64,000 bases of DNA. Source: Pelobates cultripes. Lineage: Eukaryota; Chordata; Amphibia; Anura; Pelobatidae. Both the position numbers and the translations under genes were made by a program. The stretch lies in assembly GCA_933207985.1 (NCBI GenBank), contig OW240921.1, forward strand, positions 94,657,339-94,721,338, written 5' to 3'. The notes below the pieces were generated by a model. The model was not told the DNA's origin. It worked only from the letters and a program-made list of their open reading frames with translations, and searched no databases. Below, piece after piece: positions 59,122-64,000 of this stretch. Each line of letters starts with the position of its first letter. Within the stretch, counting starts at the first letter, position 1.

Positions 59122-60219
59122 GTAGGGGATAGTTTTAGGTCATGAGTAGAGCATAAAGGCTGAATAGTGGCAAATATTAGTAAGAGCAGAAATGAAAGAA
59201 GGGCTATCTAATTTTTAAATTTGTAAGTTAGGTTAATGATAAAAAATATTATTTTTGAGTGGATGACAAGTCATGGGAGAGCTTTGTCGAGACACCAGTG
59301 AAAGACAAATTATGCATTTAGAAGATAAACTATGTAACTGCAGTTTACACAGATTGATAAAGCAAACAGTTGTTACAAAGGAGTAGGCTGAAATAGCCAA
59401 GACAGGGAACGAATTAAAAAATGGCATATCTTGAGTTAGAATGGGGAGAAGGCAGCTACTAAAGAGGATTTAATATGATGTAAAAGAAAGAATTAGACTT
59501 CAGAGAACAAATTAAGTTTTTTATTCATGAGAACACACCTCAGGCAAATATAGTAATCTCTTTGTAAATAGATTTCCAGGTCACATTATTTTTTGTTGCA
59601 AGCTAATCCGAGAATGGTGCACCTAAAGAGGCAGTTATTATTTTATTAAAAATACACGACAATGAGTTATATCTTAATAGATATTAATAATATCTCTCTG
59701 CAGTAGTTCAGAAATTTCTTCAGCCAACCTGAAGCTAAGATTTATCATCCCAGATATTTACCAGGTGAACTGTGGCGTACCTTGAAGGGGCGCTCTACCT
59801 GAGAACTGTAGGGTCACTTGGGGCCTGATGCAAGAAATATTCAGCCCAAATATGTGTGACGTCCTGCTACATATTTTGCGAGCAGTTGATTCTGTCAAGA
59901 TCATTGCAAAGTCATTATTGGTAATTTCAGACAATGCTCCATCACGTGACACGTTTTCAGAATTGTTTTAACCAGACATGCTACACGTGCTGTGCACACC
60001 TAAGACTAGAGATGACTAATTTCTTCAAAGCAGAAAATAAGAGTGTCTCCTTATCAATCAAATGTTTAGTTTGATTTCAGGAACATTCAAATGAGTCAAA
60101 ATGGTGACCAATATCACCAGACAATTTGCAAAAAGCCTTGTGGGAAAATGTAAGCATGGTCAAATCTACAATCCTTTGCAACAATAATGGAGTTATCCTC
60201 CTAAGTGTGAATTGTTGCA
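59122..60219. other. AT-rich noncoding stretch
   Basis: A modestly GC-richer patch (59760-59950) contains GTGACGTCCTGC but no recognisable gene. Confidence 0.35.
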
Positions 60220-60478
60220 AATTCAAAGTGAATCCCACAAATTAAAGCAATACCCAAACAGGAAAAATGTCCAAGTTGGCTATATTTTCAGTTAACGTTG
60301 ACTAATGGTTCCTTTGATTTGAAATTAATTTTATTGAGAATTCAACCAAAATTTCAAATGTAAGGCCAAAATAATCAAACTAGAAATATTATCTAAGTTA
60401 GTTATGCTTGCATTTTGGCTAATGTGGCCTTGAATTTAAAATTTACTTTGAATTCTCACTATAGTGAAAAACCCTGAA
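60220..60478. repeat. AATTCAAAGTGAATTT foldback family, copy
   Basis: It holds two successive arm pairs; the right part ends TTTACTTTGAATTCTCACTA, then AGTGAAAAACCCTGAATGAG. Confidence 0.6.
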
Positions 60479-61156
60479 TGAGTCACACTTAGGCCAAATA
60501 TCAGAGATGGGGAAATAATCTCAACAGAATAGATTTTTTTCCCCCATTTTAGCTACTTAAGCAAAATATTTCAAGTAAATTGTCAAATCCCAACAGTTCT
60601 TTGTTTAGTGAATATACACCTGGGAGTGGGTCATATTAGTTGCAGTCCAAGTTGCCACATGTAGACTGAATATATTGCTGAATGGGTTTTAATAATTTGA
60701 ATTAAAAATCCCCAATAAATGTAATTGTTGCATGGGCTGGGACATTTGTGCCTGATATATATTACAAAACCAGAAAGTCTATAAAATGCTTTTTTCTTTT
60801 TTTAGCAACACTGATAGATGTGTGCCTACATAAATCAAATTATTTCATTAATTACAGTAATATATATTGATATTACAAATCATGCATACAGGTTTCTACA
60901 AAAAAAAAAAAACACAAAAAAATGTTAATCACAAACAAATATTAGATGGTTGCATTCAGTAACAAAAAACTAATAGAATAGGTAACAGTACATATCATTG
61001 TTTTGGGATGCCTGAGCATGATTTGTGTTGTAGTGTAAAAAGCACTAGTTGTTCCCCACCATGAGATTCACCCAAGAACTGTTCCTTTTTGTTTTAAAAA
61101 AAATGTGGAATAATACAGACGTCACAAATGAGTTATGTGCAGTGTTATTTACTGGA
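60479..61156. other. AT-rich noncoding stretch
   Basis: An A-run lies at 60899-60923. Nothing else is recognised. Confidence 0.35.
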
Positions 61157-61460
61157 GAGAGAATTCAAAGTGAATTGTAGAATTAAGGCCAGAGTAGTCA
61201 AACGGACTTGGAGAATTTCTCAATTTCGACTATTTTGACCTTAAATTTGCAATTCACTTTGAATTTTCACTTCAGTGAGTAACCCTGAAAATGTTAGCGT
61301 AAAATAGGGGTTTTATTTGCCAAATAGTGGTTTACTGAAAGCTGTGGTGAAATAACAATTAAAATGGGAATTGAAAATGGATCTTGGCCTAAAATTCACA
61401 ATTCACTGTGAATTTGGTTTTGAATTCCTGATATTTTTCAATTCAATTAATATAACTGTC
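61157..61460. repeat. AATTCAAAGTGAATTT foldback family, best copy
   Basis: The left arm AATTCAAAGTGAATTGTAGA with AATTAAGGCCAGAGTAGTCA is mirrored by TGACTATT..., ACCTTAAATTTGCAATTCAC and TTTGAATT. A partial second unit follows to 61460. Confidence 0.65.
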
Positions 61461-62560
61461 AGTGTTAGAATTTAGAATTTAACCGCTGAGGTAATAAAGT
61501 TTATTATTTTTATTTTTTTTGGTATATACATTATTTTGGCTACTAATTGATTGGTAGAATTTAGGCAAAATAGAAGATTTTCAAGCAGATTGTTTTGTGT
61601 GTTTTTGTGTCATTGCATATTGACTATATTCACTATTTGGTGAATTAACCCCATGAAATCTAGATGCACAAACAGCAATACACCAACAACATAATAACAT
61701 CAACAAGCCCATATTGGTACCAAATACAGATCTAAAACACTGTACTTCAAATAACCAGCATCAACTGACATTGTAACAAAAGATAACTGAGTAACTTGCA
61801 CCGAAAAACAGTGATATCAAGTGTGTTAATATAAAAATACACAATCACCTCCCTTGATGTATGCATGATAAACAAATAAAGTGGAGGCCTAGATGAGGAT
61901 GGGGTGAATGATTTAATAATGTATTTGCTGCCTTATATTACCTTAGCCCATGGTATCAGCAGGCAATCATCTATTAATTCTTTAAAAAGCACATGGGTAT
62001 TGCCTATGTTTGACCCACTTTTCCAAGTACAGGATAAAACTTTATTATGCACCAGATCTACATCCCATTAAAGAGTTATATGTAAATGAGATGTTCTTTC
62101 ATTCACTAGCAAGTTCCCAGTGCTGCCTACAGAGCCAATCTGAGGGTTTATGTTGCCAATCTCATAATAACTGGGCTAGTGAATTATCTGTGCCCCAGCC
62201 TGTGTGTTGCCACCATGCAAGTGTCTGCACCATTTTAGAATTAATGTAATTTACTACTGAATACAACATCAAACCATTACTTGACAGGTATTAATTAGCC
62301 ATGGCCATGCTAGCTAGAGTGCAAGCTCTGTGGGGGAGGACATTTATCGCCTCCCGCAAGATTTCTGCATTAGTATTGCAATGGATTTGGAATGAACCCC
62401 ATGCAGGGATAAGTTAGCCACATTGTGAAAACAGAGCACGCAGCAGAATTATACCCCCCATCAAATTCCCTGCAGGCCCTCCATTTGGTCATTGAGAATG
62501 AATCCTGAGAGATTAAGGCAATGAGCAAGTTTCATGATCATGCGAATTAAATGCACACAA
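61461..62560. other. AT-rich noncoding stretch, tmem240 intron 2 proximal part
   Basis: No repeat or exon is recognised. This is the part of intron 2 closest to exon 2 and has the fewest visible mobile elements near the gene. Confidence 0.4.
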
Positions 62561-62730
62561 TTAATGTAGTGAGTTTCTATGGGATTCCCAAACCTTCAAC
62601 TGGAATCCAGAACCAGCCAGCAAGGTATTGTACTCAATACAATGCATTCTGCAGCATGAGCTGTCTAGGGTCTGTGCTGAATGTCTAAGCAATTCTATTA
62701 AATAAGGGAGCAAAGAAAGACATGCACTCA

Positions 62731-63803
<1,073 letters not shown>

Positions 63804-63860
63804 CATAACAACGGACGCCCCCAGTACCATAAATATCATGGTGTTTGCGCTCATGTGCAT
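63804..63860 (-). CDS. tmem240: tmem240 coding exon 1 (TMEM240 N-terminus)
   Basis: This exon encodes the first 19 residues of TMEM240, a small two-pass membrane protein expressed in brain; human TMEM240 missense variants cause spinocerebellar ataxia 21 (established knowledge). The translation MHMSANTMIFMVLGASVVM differs little from the human N-terminus as I remember it. The hydrophobic stretch from about residue 6 forms most of the first membrane segment and continues into exon 2. The ATG at 63858-63860 is chosen over the one at 63852-63854 because vertebrate orthologues begin M-x-M-S-A-N. Neither ATG has a strong Kozak context. The exon ends in a complete codon followed by the consensus donor GTAAGAG (63803 leftwards), so intron 1 is phase 0. 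No in-frame break is seen. Confidence 0.92.
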
Positions 63861-64000
63861 ATATATGAAATTGTCAAAGATGTGTCTATTTCCCCCAAAA
63901 AAGCAGTCTCTCTTCTTCTATTACCTCCCTCTTCTCCGCAAAGGTCAGAATTGGTCATCTCCCCGCTCCCTCCCCCCCAAAAAACTGCAATCCTTGATGT
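63861..64000 (-). promoter_or_regulatory. tmem240 5' UTR / upstream region (partial)
   Basis: On the minus strand this stretch is purine-rich (GA-rich, with G runs around 63970) and leads into the start codon. I see no clear TATA box and no upstream splice acceptor. It is probably 5' UTR and possibly promoter-proximal, but the transcription start cannot be placed. Confidence 0.4.

Overview
This window looks like a gene-poor, repeat-rich piece of an anuran (frog or toad) nuclear genome. The evidence is its low coding density, its spliceosomal gene structure, and a dense load of TTAA-flanked foldback MITEs, hAT-type MITEs, a Tc1-like transposon, a Tf1/sushi-type chromodomain LTR retrotransposon, a CR1-like LINE and an L1-like element. 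I cannot name the species.

The only host gene I recognise is tmem240 (the TMEM240 orthologue), on the minus strand at the right edge. Coding exon 1 (63804-63860) and coding exon 2 (62732-62838) have consensus GT/AG junctions and join in phase 0. They are separated by a 965-bp intron that is mostly a minisatellite. I could not find the later exons, so positions 1-62731 are best read as tmem240 intron 2, expanded by transposable elements.

Layout from left to right. 1-13 kb: TTAA MITEs, a 401-bp hAT-type foldback element with its target-site duplication, a G-rich minisatellite and a cluster of near-perfect palindromes. 13-16 kb: a MITE and a CAGGGCCGG-ended composite with a 634-bp tandem duplication and long GT-type minisatellites. 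16.4-20.4 kb: an LTR retrotransposon on the minus strand with nearly identical LTRs, a 5-bp target-site duplication, Gag, partial RNase H, integrase and chromodomain. It has lost protease and reverse transcriptase. 21.4-23.5 kb: a dead Tc1-like transposon with two nested MITEs inside it. 27.5-31 kb: an ORF-less L1-like insertion with a 13-bp target-site duplication and a second hAT-type MITE nested inside. 32-43 kb: mostly AT-rich sequence with scattered tandem repeats and MITEs. 44.5-47.9 kb: an old, large TTAACCCC-ended repeat split by a likely solo LTR, with a 65-bp-arm inverted repeat. 54.2-55.8 kb: a CR1-like LINE pseudogene. 57.6-61.5 kb: more MITEs. 62.7-64 kb: the tmem240 5' end.

The transposon genes are mobile-element genes and almost all are broken. 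They do not form a host pathway. The insertions give a readable relative history (MITE in MITE in Tc1; MITE in L1-like element; LTR in older repeat). Long ORFs in the minisatellites are artefacts of short-period repeats. I found no CRISPR arrays, rRNA genes or tRNA genes.
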